NCBI GenBank assembly: GCA_035286125.1
Contig: JAYKIS010000038.1
Location: 1-20,084, forward strand
DNA: 20,084 bases
Source of the DNA: VGJW01 sp035286125
Lineage (GTDB): Bacteria > Cyanobacteriota > Sericytochromatia > S15B-MN24 > VGJW01
Direction of reading: 5' to 3'
Shown: positions 7,091 to 14,639 of the stretch, piece after piece
Layout: each line of letters opens with the position of its first letter
How positions within the stretch are numbered: position 1 is the stretch's first letter
Notes under the pieces: model-generated
What the model was told of the DNA's origin: nothing
The model's input: only the letters and a program-made list of their open reading frames with translations
Database searches by the model: none
Position numbers and translations under genes: made by a program

Positions 7091-7729
7091 CTATGGAGCC
7101 GGGGCCCGGGAATCTTGCGTGGCCGCGGACAAGGGGGGCCGCTCCAGAACGACCTGGGTAACGTGGCTGAGACCGTGGTGCCCCTTGCCCTCGCGGACAT
7201 CCCGGTCGCGTTCGACGGCGTGATGCGCGTGCCAACCCGGAAAAGCCGCATGCAGCGCCTCGAGGGTCGCCATCATCCGGGCATCTGGCGGCCCGCCTGT
7301 CCCATAGGCCAACTGTCTCGGATGATAGTGCTCCAGTACGAGGAGGCCTCCCGGGCGGACGGCCGCACGGATGGCTGCGTCCACGCCCTGTCGCAATTCG
7401 GGCAGGACGTGCGCCCAGATGGAGACCACCCCATCCCAGGCCGCATCCCCCATGGGCCAGACGGCGAGATCCGCCTCAAGCCAATCGACGTGCACCCCCC
7501 GGTCGGCAGCGAGGCGTTCGGCCTTGCGGAGACCTCCGGCCGAACTGTCCACGGCCGTCACGCGATGGCCGAGTCCAGCCAACCAGACGGCGTTGCGACC
7601 CTCGCCCTCGGCAAGGCACAGGAGCCGCGATCCAGGGGCGAAACGCCATGCCTGTTCCACCAGGAACGTGTTGGGCTCCGTGCCGTAGAAGTAGGTCTCA
7701 CCCGCATAACGAGCATCCCACGGGTTCAT
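7091..7729 (-). CDS. Class I SAM-dependent methyltransferase (TehB-like)
   Basis: This 212-aa protein begins at the ATG at 7729 with AGAGGAG upstream on the minus strand. It starts with MNPWDARYAGETYFYGTEPN, typical of small TehB/thiopurine-methyltransferase-like enzymes. The SAM-binding motif I, LLCLAEGEGRNAVWLA, is at 36-51. An acidic residue ends strand 2 (VTAVDSSAGGL, D61), and EADL (86-89) supplies the adenine-side acid. VVSIWAHVLPE (101-111) and RPGGLLVLEHY (about 125-135) are motifs IV and VI. The His-rich end (AHHAVERDRDV) follows. The substrate is not predictable; relatives detoxify metalloids or methylate small molecules. It is a soluble protein, probably with its promoter in the gap before the divergent peptidase gene. 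Confidence 0.86.
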   Translation of the reverse strand: MNPWDARYAGETYFYGTEPNTFLVEQAWRFAPGSRLLCLAEGEGRNAVWLAGLGHRVTAVDSSAGGLRKAERLAADRGVHVDWLEADLAVWPMGDAAWDGVVSIWAHVLPELRQGVDAAIRAAVRPGGLLVLEHYHPRQLAYGTGGPPDARMMATLEALHAAFPGWHAHHAVERDRDVREGKGHHGLSHVTQVVLERPPLSAATQDSRAPAP

Positions 7730-7819
7730 GAACGAACTTCTCCTCTGGCCCCCGGGGGGACACTACGCCCCGGACACGCACCGGGACCAAAAGCCTCGCC
7801 GCAAATCCCGTTCAGGGGG

Positions 7820-7848
7820 TTGGAGCGCGACCCATCCCATGCTACTTT
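7820..7848 (+). promoter_or_regulatory. Weak promoter candidate before the M28 peptidase gene
   Basis: TTGGAG (7820-7825) and TACTTT (7843-7848) are separated by 17 bases, but each hexamer matches consensus at only three of six positions. What stands out is an AT-rich island at 7843-7872 in an otherwise very GC-rich window, containing GAAGTTAATCTTC (7853-7865, a 4-bp inverted repeat). This makes the region a likely promoter/leader even if the exact hexamers are uncertain. Confidence 0.28.
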
Positions 7849-7880
7849 AGCGGAAGTTAATCTTCTTTTAAGAGAACACC

Positions 7881-8942
7881 ATGCGCATCCTTCCCTTGCT
7901 CGTCTCGGCCTTGGCCATCGCCCCGACCCTCGCGGCCTGCGGCACGACGCGTGCGGCCACCGGCGCCGTTCAGCCTGCAACGCTGCCCTTTGCGGCATTG
8001 GGCGTCCGCACGACGCTCGACACGACCATCGACGCCGCGGCAGCCCACGCCCACGCCGCCTGGCTCAGCGACATCCGCTGGCGAGGCCGGGATTCGGCTT
8101 CCGAGGGTGATCACGAAGCCACGCGCTATGCCGAATCCATGCTCCGGGGCCTGGGGATCGCCACGCTGCGCCAACCCTTCAAGAACTACAGCATCCGGGG
8201 CCAGGCGGAGAACCTGATCGGCCTGCTGCCAGGTGCAGACCCGACGCGTTACGTGGTCTTCGGTGCCCACAAGGACCATATCGGTCAGGCCTTCAACGGC
8301 GCCATCTATCCCGGCGCCAACGACGATGCCGGCGGCTGCGCCGGAGTCCTGGAGATTGCCCGTACCCTCGCCAACCAGCGCAATCAGGGCGTGCTTCCCC
8401 CGGTGAGCGTCCTGTTCATCCTCTTCTCGGGCGAGGAGAAGGGGCTCATCGGCTCGCGGTACTACACCCAGAACCCGGTCGCTCCGGGTCCCGACGGCAA
8501 GCCCGTCAAGCTCGATCTCAAGCAGTTCCGCGGCATGGTGCAGCTCGACGTGATCGCCAACGGCAAACCTGCCGATTTCTCCACCGACACCGCCGGCGGG
8601 GACGACGCGGCCATCCGCCAGCAGGTCATCGATACGGCCCGGCGCATGGCCATGCGGCCTATTTTCCGGACCTTCGTGGAGCATATCCCCCACAGCCACG
8701 ACCTGGGCGACGAACTGCCCCCGGGCGCGTCCAGCGACCACGCTTCGTTCCGCCGCGCCGGCGTCCGCGCCGTGCTGTTCTACGCCGAGCCCATCCACAA
8801 GTATCTGCACCACCCCGCCGACACGGTCCAGGAGCGGGACACCTTCCAGAAGGCCGAGACCGAGGTCTTCAATGACGCCAAACTGGCCCGCCTGACCCGA
8901 CTGGGCCTGGAGCAGGCGCTGGAGTGGTCCCGGAACCCCTGA
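7881..8942 (+). CDS. M28 family zinc peptidase, lipoprotein
   Basis: The 353-aa product has a lipoprotein signal: MRI, hydrophobic core, lipobox LAAC with C20. The M28 aminopeptidase domain follows. Likely ligands of the two zincs are H130 (VVFGAHKDH), D148 (GANDDAGG, bridging), E186 with E185 as catalytic base (SGEEKGLIGSRYY), D223 (MVQLDVIA) and H310 (YLHHPADT). The family motif SSDHASFRRAGV (284-295) is also present. It should therefore be a metallo-exopeptidase anchored in the membrane, trimming peptides outside the cytoplasm. The gene ends overlapping the CPBP protease gene by 19 bases, which suggests co-translation of two proteases. The ribosome binding site (AAGAGA) is mediocre and lies in an AT-rich leader. 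Confidence 0.93.
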   Translation: MRILPLLVSALAIAPTLAACGTTRAATGAVQPATLPFAALGVRTTLDTTIDAAAAHAHAAWLSDIRWRGRDSASEGDHEATRYAESMLRGLGIATLRQPFKNYSIRGQAENLIGLLPGADPTRYVVFGAHKDHIGQAFNGAIYPGANDDAGGCAGVLEIARTLANQRNQGVLPPVSVLFILFSGEEKGLIGSRYYTQNPVAPGPDGKPVKLDLKQFRGMVQLDVIANGKPADFSTDTAGGDDAAIRQQVIDTARRMAMRPIFRTFVEHIPHSHDLGDELPPGASSDHASFRRAGVRAVLFYAEPIHKYLHHPADTVQERDTFQKAETEVFNDAKLARLTRLGLEQALEWSRNP

Positions 8943-9751
8943 CCGTCCGGACGCAGTCCGGCCTGGCCAGCCTCACCTGGCTGCTGGGCAAGCTGGTCCT
9001 GGTCGTGGGCGTAGCCGTTGGGCTCAAGGTGGTCTGGCCCGGCTTCGACAAGGACCCGCTGCGCCTCGAGCTGCCGGAGCTCGTCCTGCTGGCGGCCGCG
9101 CTCGGCCTGGTTGCCGATCACTGGGTCCGCGTCGAGGGGCGCCACCTTGCGGACCTGGGCTATCCGCCCGGGTTACGGGGACTGCTGCCCGGACTCGGCG
9201 CCGGTCTGGGCGGCGTCGTGCTGACCACCGGCGTCGGCTGGTGGGCCGGCTGGTCGATCCCGCGGCCCGGCTTCACCTGGCCCGAGCCGTCCGGACTCGT
9301 GATGCTGGGCTTGCTGGCCCTCGCGACGGCCGTCCTGGAAGAGACCTTCTTCCGGGGCATCGTGCCCGGCATCCTCGGGCGCACGATGACATGGCCCCGG
9401 ACCACGATCGCCAGCGCCACGCTCTTCGCTGCGACGCACTTCCTTGCTCCCGCGGGCCGCAGCGTCCCCGACATCGTGTCGACCTTCGCAGGGCTGTGGG
9501 CCACAGGGATCACGCTGGGCGTCGCGGCCCGCAAGCGGGGCCTCTGGTTTCCCGTGGGCGTGCACGCGTGCTGGATCGTCGCCATCACGGCCTCGGCCCG
9601 TTACAACCCCATGGTTTTCCTGCCCGAGGGCTTCCTCTGGACCGGCAACGGCTTTCCCCCGCGCGGCCTGCTGGGCATCCTTGCGATGGTGATCCTGCTG
9701 GCCCTGCTCGGGCGAAGCCGGTCGTCAGGCGGGCAGGTCGCGGCCGGCTGA
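8924..9751 (+). CDS. CPBP family intramembrane metalloprotease
   Basis: The GTG at 8924 lies inside the end of the peptidase gene, with GGAGCAGG seven bases upstream. The 275-aa protein has about seven or eight hydrophobic segments. It carries the CPBP/CAAX-protease (Abi) motifs in order: motif 1 EETFFRG (139-145, E139, E140 and R144), motif 2 ATHF (170-173, H172), and a later HACW (214-217, H214). Relatives (Rce1-like) cleave prenylated proteins in eukaryotes; bacterial members act in bacteriocin immunity, signalling or unknown roles. The substrate here is unknown. The 3' end overlaps the end of the convergent Sua5-type gene by 27 bases, so there is no room for a terminator between them. Confidence 0.9.
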   Translation: MVPEPLTVRTQSGLASLTWLLGKLVLVVGVAVGLKVVWPGFDKDPLRLELPELVLLAAALGLVADHWVRVEGRHLADLGYPPGLRGLLPGLGAGLGGVVLTTGVGWWAGWSIPRPGFTWPEPSGLVMLGLLALATAVLEETFFRGIVPGILGRTMTWPRTTIASATLFAATHFLAPAGRSVPDIVSTFAGLWATGITLGVAARKRGLWFPVGVHACWIVAITASARYNPMVFLPEGFLWTGNGFPPRGLLGILAMVILLALLGRSRSSGGQVAAG

Positions 9752-10708
9752 AGCCCGGCCGAGGCGGTCATGGACCGCACGCCACGCAGGCCCCTCTGGC
9801 GGCAAGACGACGCGGATGACCGCCACATCGCGATCCTCGAGGTCATGCAGGGCGGCATACAGTTCCCGGGCAAAGGGGCCCGGCTCGCTCCCCAGATCAA
9901 GGACCGGGCCTGCCGCCCGCAACGCGATGCCGGGCGTGACCCAACCGCATGACGGATCGTCCAGATCCGCCGCGAGCGCCTGCCGGACGAGGACCAACGG
10001 CTGTCGCGGCGCATAGTGCAACTTCATCTGGCCCGGCACCCGAACGCCTGCGTCCATTGCCTCGCCCTGGGCCACCGGCTCGTCGAGCACCCGGGAAAGG
10101 GCTGCTGCCCCCAGCGTGCCGGGTCGCAGGAGCGCGACAGGCCGTCCGGGAAGCACGGAGACGATCGTCGATTCCAGACCCACGGTGCACGGTCCGCCAT
10201 CGAGAATCACCATGTCGCGGTCACGGAATTGACCGGCCACATGGGCCGCCGTCGTCGGGCTCAGTCGGGTGGACAGGTTGGCCGAGGGCGCGACCAGCGG
10301 CTGGCCCACACCGGCAATCACAGCCCTCATCAGCGGATGGGCAGGCAAGCGCACGGCAACCGTGTCCTGCCCGGCCGTGATCCGGCGCGAGACGCGGGAA
10401 AGCGCCGGCAACACCATGGTGAGCGGACCGGGCCAGAACGCCTCCGCCAGTTTCAGGGCGCGGTCCCCGAGCGGCGGAGTCCAGCCGGCAAGCATGGCCG
10501 TGTCTGCGACGTGCAGGATGAGCGGATTGGTGGCCGGACGCCCCTTCAAGGAGTAGATGCGGGCAACGGCATCAGGCGCGTCGGCCAGCGCCGCAAGCCC
10601 ATAGACCGTTTCCGTCGGCAGGGCGACGACCTCGCCGGCACGCAGCAGGGCCACGGCCTCATCCACTTCGCGGATCAGGCGGGGGCGCGGGGCGGCGCTG
10701 TCGTGCAT
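9725..10708 (-). CDS. L-threonylcarbamoyladenylate synthase (Sua5 type)
   Basis: This enzyme makes threonylcarbamoyl-AMP from threonine, bicarbonate and ATP for the t6A modification of ANN-decoding tRNAs. With the ATG at 10708 (GGAAG six to seven bases upstream) it is 327 aa. That is the length of the two-domain Sua5 form rather than the short TsaC. Visible are PTETVYGLAA (31-40), the K55-x-R57 pair in YSLKGRPATNPL, PGPLTMVLP (93-101), the S142/N144 nucleotide-binding pair in APSANLS, and LESTIV (178-183). The Sua5 linker PGQMKLHYAPRQPL (225-238) leads into the C-terminal Sua5 domain. Other in-frame starts at 10720 and 10768 lack a good binding site. It is divergent from the gene at 10804. 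Confidence 0.92.
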   Translation of the reverse strand: MHDSAAPRPRLIREVDEAVALLRAGEVVALPTETVYGLAALADAPDAVARIYSLKGRPATNPLILHVADTAMLAGWTPPLGDRALKLAEAFWPGPLTMVLPALSRVSRRITAGQDTVAVRLPAHPLMRAVIAGVGQPLVAPSANLSTRLSPTTAAHVAGQFRDRDMVILDGGPCTVGLESTIVSVLPGRPVALLRPGTLGAAALSRVLDEPVAQGEAMDAGVRVPGQMKLHYAPRQPLVLVRQALAADLDDPSCGWVTPGIALRAAGPVLDLGSEPGPFARELYAALHDLEDRDVAVIRVVLPPEGPAWRAVHDRLGRASAGRDLPA

Positions 10709-10803
10709 GGTGGCTTCCATGATGGCGATGTCGGGATGCCCCGACAAGGTGCGGTCACGCGGATGCACGCAAGGCGCGAGGCTAACCGGGGCATATTCGG
10801 AGT

Positions 10804-11463
10804 ATGAAGCGCGTCCCCGCTCCGGCCGGCCTGCCGGGTGTCCGGCCGCCTGCGCCTGGCAGGCCGGGACCTGTGGCTTCGCCTGCCCTGCCGGGCCCCG
10901 CTCGTCCGGATCGGCTTGCCGTCACGTCGCGTTCCGACCGGCAGACGGAACACTTGCGCGCCAGGGTCCTCGCCACCATGGAGCTGGTCAGGCGTCAGCA
11001 CCCCGATGGGGGGCCGTGGAGCGACCCGGAGGGATCGTGCCTGGATCTCGCCGGCAATTGGTACCCGTACTTGCGGGCTGCCGGCCTGCCTGTGGCCATC
11101 ACCGTGGTCGACCCTGCCCTGAGGCCACCCGGCCAGCCCGTTGCCCCGGGCATGGCCGGCAAGTTCCATGCCTTCCTTACCTTGGACGATGGGCGGGGCC
11201 AACCTTTGATCATCGACGCGAGCTGGCGACAGTTCGTCGCCGGTGCCGCGACCCGTACCGACCTGCCCGAGGCGTTCGTCGGGACGAGCACCCAGCTGCG
11301 GCAACTACTCGCCCGCGAGAAGGCCCACCTGCGCATCGAACTGCACGACGATCCGCAGCAGGGTCGCCGCAAGCCGGACCAGCTCGTGGACCTTGCCTAC
11401 GGAGAGGGTCCGAACGCGATGCTCCGGCAGGTCCTGCCGCCCATGGACACCCCGGCACCGTGA
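10804..11463 (+). CDS. Unknown protein with Cys-His-Asp (transglutaminase-like) signature
   Basis: The 219-aa product has a Pro/Ala/Arg-rich tail (1-42) and then a folded domain. In the order expected of papain/transglutaminase-like enzymes it has C79 at the head of a helix (EGSCLDLAGNWYPYLRAAGL, 76-95), H122 in a strand (KFHAFLTLDDG) and D138 in the next (LIIDASWRQF, 135-144). The D-x-S/T-xx-QF pattern is common in this fold. Activity as a cysteine protease, transglutaminase or acyltransferase is inference from motif order. No signal peptide is seen. The ATG at 10804 has a GGAG only two bases upstream, so a slightly later start is possible. The stop overlaps the next gene's start (GTGA), implying tight coupling to the phospholipase D protein. 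Confidence 0.7.
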   Translation: MKRVPAPAGLPGVRPPAPGRPGPVASPALPGPARPDRLAVTSRSDRQTEHLRARVLATMELVRRQHPDGGPWSDPEGSCLDLAGNWYPYLRAAGLPVAITVVDPALRPPGQPVAPGMAGKFHAFLTLDDGRGQPLIIDASWRQFVAGAATRTDLPEAFVGTSTQLRQLLAREKAHLRIELHDDPQQGRRKPDQLVDLAYGEGPNAMLRQVLPPMDTPAP

Positions 11464-12713
11464 GCCTCACGGTTCCCCCGAGGCCGACCCCGGATCGCAC
11501 CGACACCAAGTCCCGGGGCGAACGGACCGGCTCTGCCGCACGAAGCCTGACACGGCGCCTGCTGGGAGCCTTCCGGCCCGACCACATCGAAGGTGTCCGT
11601 CCCCCGCTCGCCGGCCGGACGGAGGGCAACCGCCTGGGCCTGCATCTGGACGCCCAGGGTTTCAGGAAGATCCTGAGCGTGATCGATGGCGCCAAGGACC
11701 GGTTATCCCTCGAGATGTTCATCTTCAAGAACGACGCGACGGGTCGCGCGGTGGCGGACCGCCTGATCGAGAAGGCCCGGCAGGGCGTCGAGGTGCGGGT
11801 GCTGGTGGACATGCTGGGCACGCTCGGCAGTGGCGATGTGCTCGACCGGATGCGCCGCGGAGGCGTCCAGGTCGAACGCTACTACCCGGGCCTGCTGCCG
11901 CTGGCCGGCGTCAACCTGACGCATCGCAAGATCGTCGTAGCCGATGGCCGAGTGGGCCTGACTGGCGGCATGAATATCGCGGACGAATACGCCCATACGT
12001 GGCACGACCTGATGGTCTCGGTCGAGGGCCCTGCGGTGGCCGACCTCGAGCAGACCTTCCGGAAGGCGTGGACCAAGGCCGGGGGCAAGGCCTTCACATT
12101 GCCCGAATCCAGGGCAGCCGCGCACCCCGAGGGCAGTGCCGTCACGCTGATGACGACGGCACCCGGGCACAGCCGTCGTGGCGCCTCGCTGCGCAAGGGC
12201 ATCTACACCGCCATCCGGCAGGCCAGCAAGGAAATCTGGCTGACCTATCCGTACCTGTCGGACAACCGCCTGGTCGATCACCTGCGGGATGCGGCGAGGC
12301 GCGGCGTGGCCGTCCACGTGCTGCTGCCCAGGCCCGAGACCAACGACAGCTTCCTCTTCAAGCTGCTGAACGAAGCCTCAGCGCGCCAACTGGCCCAGGC
12401 AGGCGTGGATGTCCGCTACCTCGAAAGCAACCGGTTCAGCCACGTCAAGGCCCTCAGCATCGACGGCACGTGGTCCAGCGTCGGCTCGGCGAATGGTGAC
12501 GCCCGCAGCTACGACGCCAATCAGGAGCTCAACCTGGGCATCGAGGACCCCCGATTCGCCAGGCAACTCGAGACTTCCCTGTTCCGACGCTGGTGGCAGA
12601 GGTCGGAACCCTACGACACCGAATACCGAATGGCCAGTTGGTACGAGAAGCCTCTGCTGTGGGGTCGCGCCGCGGTCAGTCACGTCCTCGAGTGGTTCGA
12701 TTTCCTGGCGTGA
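11460..12713 (+). CDS. Phospholipase D family protein, cardiolipin synthase-like (ClsB-like)
   Basis: The GTG at 11460 overlaps the previous stop by four bases (GTGA). The 417-aa protein has both HKD motifs: HRKIVVAD with H155, K157 and D162 followed by GG (169-170) and N172, and HVKALSID with H328, K330 and D335 followed by GSANGD (342-347). Two such motifs form one active site that transfers phosphatidyl groups through a phospho-His intermediate. The NRLGLHLDAQGF start and EMFIFKND (85-92) match cardiolipin synthases. There are no N-terminal membrane helices, and the length is close to E. coli ClsB, so a peripheral membrane ClsB-type enzyme is most likely. A nonspecific phospholipase is an alternative. 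FapA-like gene follows 43 bases downstream. Confidence 0.9.
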   Translation: MSLTVPPRPTPDRTDTKSRGERTGSAARSLTRRLLGAFRPDHIEGVRPPLAGRTEGNRLGLHLDAQGFRKILSVIDGAKDRLSLEMFIFKNDATGRAVADRLIEKARQGVEVRVLVDMLGTLGSGDVLDRMRRGGVQVERYYPGLLPLAGVNLTHRKIVVADGRVGLTGGMNIADEYAHTWHDLMVSVEGPAVADLEQTFRKAWTKAGGKAFTLPESRAAAHPEGSAVTLMTTAPGHSRRGASLRKGIYTAIRQASKEIWLTYPYLSDNRLVDHLRDAARRGVAVHVLLPRPETNDSFLFKLLNEASARQLAQAGVDVRYLESNRFSHVKALSIDGTWSSVGSANGDARSYDANQELNLGIEDPRFARQLETSLFRRWWQRSEPYDTEYRMASWYEKPLLWGRAAVSHVLEWFDFLA

Positions 12714-12756
12714 CCGGGCATGATGTCCGCGGCGGCCACGATGGAGTGCCCCGGAC

Positions 12757-14118
12757 ATGCACCTCGACGTTTCTCGTTCCCGTGACGAACTCACGGCAAC
12801 GCTGAGTCTGCCGGCCGGAATCCAGCCGACCGAGGCCGCCCTGCGCGAGGCCCTGGCGGATGCGGGCATCGTCCATGGCATTCTCGAGGACGTGGTCACC
12901 CGATTGGCCTTGCAGGCCGAACCTGGCGAGCACGTCATCGCCCGGGGCGAACCCGCCATCCCGGGACAGTCCGGCTCCATCGAGGCCCTTGTCGAGGTCC
13001 AGCCGGAAACACTGGTCCCCAGGCTACTCGAGGACGGCAGTGTCGATCACTACAACCTCGGGGTCTCACCTTCGGTAGCCAAGGGGACGGTCATTGCCCG
13101 ACGGCTGCCCCCGGTGCCCGGGACGCCAGGACGAACGGTCGGCGGCGGCTGGCTGGTGGTCCCGCCTGTCGAGGAGGCGACACTCAAGGCCGGCAAGGGC
13201 TGCGAGGTGTCGGCCGATGGCGAGACCCTGGTAGCGACGGCGCAGGGGCTGGTCCGCGAGGTCCAGGGCGTGTGGACGGTCGAGCCGGTCTTCAGGGTCG
13301 GCGGCGACGTCGATTTCCACACCGGCCACATCGACTTCGACGGTGACGTGCACGTGGACGGTCACGTCGCCCATCACTTCCGCGTCGTGGCGACGGGCGA
13401 CATCGTGGTACGGGGCAGCGTGGACGGCGGTCATCTGGTGGCCGGCCGACACATCCGCGTGGGAGAGGGCGTCTTCCAGGAAGCGACCCTGCAGGCCGGC
13501 GGCGACATCCGCGTCGCCCTGCTGGACCATGCATCAGCCACGGCTCAGGGAGGCATCGCGGTGCAGGAGGATGCCGTCTTCGCGACCATGACCGCCCAGA
13601 CCTCGATCCTCGTGCAGGGCACCCTCGTGGGCGGCAGATGCGAGGCCGACGGTACCCTGATCGTGGCCAAGCTGGGCGGCAAGCAGGGAACGCCGACCGA
13701 GGTTTCCTTGTCGCCAAGGGAGCGTTGGGGGCGTATCCGGGACCAGGCCCGGGCGACTCAGGAGCGCCACGAAGCCAACCGTGAGCGCATGGTGGAGGGC
13801 CTGCAACAGATGGATGCGATGCGCATCCGTTTCAAGGGCCTGCATCCGGACAAGGAGGCCCTCGTCGAGCGCCTGAAGGAGACACTGGCGGCGATCAACA
13901 CGGACATGCGTCGGCTCGACGAGACGATTCGAGAGGCCGAATCCCACATGAACCACGCCCACGACCCGGTCCTGAAGATTCTCGAGGCGCTGCGGCCGGG
14001 CGTCGCCATCTGGCTGCAAGGCCAGGGCATGACCACGAAGGACCTGGCGGGCGCCTGCACCGTCCGGCTGCACGAGGGGCGCATCCGAATCTTCGAGGGC
14101 AAGCCTCAGGGTTCGTAG
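12757..14118 (+). CDS. FapA/DUF342 family protein
   Basis: The ATG at 12757 has GGAG upstream and gives 453 aa. The order matches FapA-family proteins: an N-terminal alpha/beta region (about 1-170, with VSPSVAKGTVIARRLPP at 103-119 and PGTPGRTVGGG at 121-131), then a right-handed beta-helix of Gly/Val-rich turns (about 180-305, e.g. VGGDVDFHTG, HIDFDGDVHVDGHV, GDIVVRGSV). A charged coiled-coil (about 318-400) and a short beta end (GACTVRLHEGRIRIFEG, 432-448) follow. The family is named for a Vibrio flagellar-assembly/polar protein, but most members are uncharacterised and no flagellar genes are visible here. It is cytoplasmic and probably self-assembling. It may share an operon with the two genes upstream. 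The last 13 bases overlap the convergent QueD-like gene. Confidence 0.88.
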   Translation: MHLDVSRSRDELTATLSLPAGIQPTEAALREALADAGIVHGILEDVVTRLALQAEPGEHVIARGEPAIPGQSGSIEALVEVQPETLVPRLLEDGSVDHYNLGVSPSVAKGTVIARRLPPVPGTPGRTVGGGWLVVPPVEEATLKAGKGCEVSADGETLVATAQGLVREVQGVWTVEPVFRVGGDVDFHTGHIDFDGDVHVDGHVAHHFRVVATGDIVVRGSVDGGHLVAGRHIRVGEGVFQEATLQAGGDIRVALLDHASATAQGGIAVQEDAVFATMTAQTSILVQGTLVGGRCEADGTLIVAKLGGKQGTPTEVSLSPRERWGRIRDQARATQERHEANRERMVEGLQQMDAMRIRFKGLHPDKEALVERLKETLAAINTDMRRLDETIREAESHMNHAHDPVLKILEALRPGVAIWLQGQGMTTKDLAGACTVRLHEGRIRIFEGKPQGS

Positions 14119-14573
14119 ATGGCCGAGTTGCGCTCGTTCTCGAAGAACTCCACCCGGACGACACGGACCCGGCCATCCGTCTCGGCCACGACGAAGGCGT
14201 CCAGGCGCTCCTGCAGGTAGCGTGCGAGCGCCTCGGCGCCGACAGCGGACAGAACGCGCAGTTGCAGCACGCCGCGACGATCCAGTTCCCGAAGCATGTC
14301 GAGCTCGGGATCGTCCTCGGCCGCGAGGACGGTGTGATCGAGCAGATGGTCCATCCACGCCCTGGGGGACATGCCATCGATCGTGCCCCGGCAACGGCTC
14401 ATGCCGCCAAAGTCCCAGACCCAATTCCGGTGGTCGGGCTCGCCCTCGAACCAGACCTTGAAGAAGACGTCGTAACCGTGGAGGTAGGCGCAGTGGGTCC
14501 CCTGGGCCCGCCACTGGCGAAAGGCCGTCGAGAAGCCCTGGAAGACCTTGGTCGACTGATATCTTGCCGTCAT
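14106..14573 (-). CDS. QueD/6-pyruvoyl-tetrahydropterin synthase-like protein
   Basis: With the ATG at 14573 the product is 155 aa and begins MTARYQSTKVFQGFS, the form expected for this family; ATGs at 14582 and 14636 are alternatives, none with a good binding site. QueD makes 6-carboxytetrahydropterin for 7-deazaguanine (queuosine) synthesis. Conserved here are C28 and H32 in CAYLHGY (28-34), VWDFGGM (52-58), LLDHTVL (77-83, catalytic D79/H80 region) and the C-terminal VEFFENE (141-147). Two of the three zinc-ligand positions differ: the first His is F18 (FSTAF) and the second His of HGH is Y34. The protein may therefore have a changed activity or be a conserved paralogue subfamily. No other queuosine gene is in the window. 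Confidence 0.8.
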   Translation of the reverse strand: MTARYQSTKVFQGFSTAFRQWRAQGTHCAYLHGYDVFFKVWFEGEPDHRNWVWDFGGMSRCRGTIDGMSPRAWMDHLLDHTVLAAEDDPELDMLRELDRRGVLQLRVLSAVGAEALARYLQERLDAFVVAETDGRVRVVRVEFFENERNSAIYEP

Positions 14574-14639
14574 CGGAGCCATGATGCCGCAGAGGGTCCT
14601 GCCGGCGCCACGAAGCGTCACATCGTGTACCGTCATGGC

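Noticed and set aside
12714..12756. Imperfect inverted repeat (CCGGGCA/TGCCCCGG) between the phospholipase D and FapA genes as a terminator
   Set aside because: The arms do not match exactly, the loop is long, and there is no T tract; the spacing fits an operon.
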